Shown piece by piece: positions 5,378 to 5,974 of a stretch of 5,974 nucleotides of DNA (its first letter is position 1; each line of letters begins with the position of its first letter). The translations under genes were made by a program, and so were the position numbers. Source of the DNA: Acidobacteriota bacterium (GTDB lineage: Bacteria > Acidobacteriota > Thermoanaerobaculia > UBA5066); NCBI GenBank assembly GCA_016789625.1, contig JAEUQS010000781.1, positions 1 to 5,974 of the forward strand, given 5' to 3'. A model generated the notes under the pieces. The model was not told where the DNA came from. It made no database searches and worked only from the letters and a program-made list of their open reading frames with translations.

Positions 5378-5974
5378 TCACCGGGGGAAGTTCCCCGTGA
5401 TGTCCAGGAAGCTGCCGACGTTCTTGAGCGTGAGCGCGATGCGGTAGTCCCTTTGGGGGGTGACTCCCAGGCGGAGGTCGCGCACCTCGGCGAGGATCTT
5501 CCAGCAGGAGCCCTGAACGGTCAGCAGGGAGCGGGTCTCGAGGGCCTTGCCCCGCGTGAGGTCGTAGCTCGCCTGGACGTCGAAGCGCAGGAGTTTCGGG
5601 ATGATGGGCGCCCCGCCCGTGACCCGGAGCTGCGCCGACCCCTGGCCGAGCACGGGCCGGCTGTCGAAAAGCGAAAGCGCGACCGCGGTTTCCCCCGAAG
5701 AGACGCTCGTGGTCAGGCTCGTGGACGTGATCTTGGAGTTCTTGGCGTCGTATGTCGCGCGGGCGTCGACGGAGAGGCCGGAGCCCGCATTGACGCGCAG
5801 GGTCGCGTCGAAGGGCTCGGTCTTGGTGGCGTTGGGCGCGCTCTGGAGCGCGGCGGGCAGCTCGAAGCGGTAGCGCCCGGCCAGCTCCAGCGAGGCGATC
5901 TCGCGGGCGGCCCCCTTCCCCGCCTTGCCGAGCAGGCGCTGCACGAGCGCATAGCGCACGGTGTGGGTCGGGCT
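5378..5974 (-). CDS. lptD: LPS-assembly outer-membrane protein LptD, C-terminal part (5' end outside window)
   Basis: The last 198 residues of a protein whose start lies beyond the window edge. LptD is the outer-membrane beta-barrel that, with LptE, inserts lipopolysaccharide into the outer leaflet. The visible part begins SPTHTVRYALVQRLLGK, like the 'xxYxLxNRL' strand seen before the last barrel section of LptD. Alternating hydrophobic strands follow (ASLELAGRYRFEL, ATLRVNAGSGLSVDARATYD, RFDVQASYDLTRG). The LptD-like SCWKILAEVRD lies near visible residues 156-166, and the chain ends in RIALTLKNVGSFLDITGNFPR-like barrel closure. C157 is the only cysteine in this part. The frame is open to the edge and no start codon within the window is credible; GTG at 5959 is internal. 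The stop is TGA at 5380-5378. Assignment rests on barrel pattern and these motifs, without an alignment. Confidence 0.78.
   Translation of the reverse strand, partial: SPTHTVRYALVQRLLGKAGKGAAREIASLELAGRYRFELPAALQSAPNATKTEPFDATLRVNAGSGLSVDARATYDAKNSKITSTSLTTSVSSGETAVALSLFDSRPVLGQGSAQLRVTGGAPIIPKLLRFDVQASYDLTRGKALETRSLLTVQGSCWKILAEVRDLRLGVTPQRDYRIALTLKNVGSFLDITGNFPR

Noticed and set aside
1..5974. CRISPR arrays, tRNA or rRNA genes, insertion sequences
   Set aside because: No regularly spaced repeats, cloverleaf-like segments, rRNA-like stretches or transposase motifs were seen on reading both strands.

Overview
The window is a GC-rich stretch of a Gram-negative bacterial chromosome in which every supported gene lies on the minus strand, so transcription runs from high to low coordinates. 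A C-terminal piece of the outer-membrane LPS-assembly protein LptD points to a diderm with lipopolysaccharide. The strong G/C bias, the long-form RmlA and the style of the secreted protein would suit an Acidobacteriota-like lineage or a similar GC-rich diderm. That placement is inference from protein character only; no rRNA or other phylogenetic marker is present.

Layout in transcription order: (1) 5974-5378, the 3' end of lptD, cut by the window edge; (2) 5377-5244, a 134-base spacer with a strong Shine-Dalgarno sequence at its downstream end; (3) 5243-3972, a secreted protein of 423 residues with a signal peptide, an N-terminal beta-sandwich of the 'PANDxC...CNDD' type and a second, unnamed beta-rich domain; (4) 3962-3934, a perfect 13-bp GC-rich hairpin that probably ends that transcript; (5) 3890-1, a tight gene run: long-form rmlA (glucose-1-phosphate thymidylyltransferase), rmlB (dTDP-glucose 4,6-dehydratase), rmlD (dTDP-4-dehydrorhamnose reductase), then a multi-pass membrane protein fusing a SEC59/VTE5-type polyprenol or phytol kinase domain to a DUF92 (VTE6-like) domain, cut by the other window edge. 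Junctions in this run are a 4-base ATGA overlap, a 3-base gap and an 8-base gap, which indicates one coupled operon.

The three rml genes supply three of the four enzymes for dTDP-L-rhamnose. The 3,5-epimerase RmlC is absent here and must be encoded elsewhere if rhamnose is the product. The sugar nucleotide would feed O-antigen or exopolysaccharide assembly, which fits the nearby lptD. The most interesting feature is the kinase-DUF92 fusion at the end of the operon. Plant and cyanobacterial relatives phosphorylate phytol in two steps to phytyl diphosphate. A fused version coupled to a nucleotide-sugar operon raises the possibility that it salvages an isoprenoid alcohol, perhaps a lipid carrier for glycan assembly. 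I see no CRISPR array, tRNA, rRNA, transposase or prophage gene. Long plus-strand open frames are antisense shadows of the minus-strand genes.
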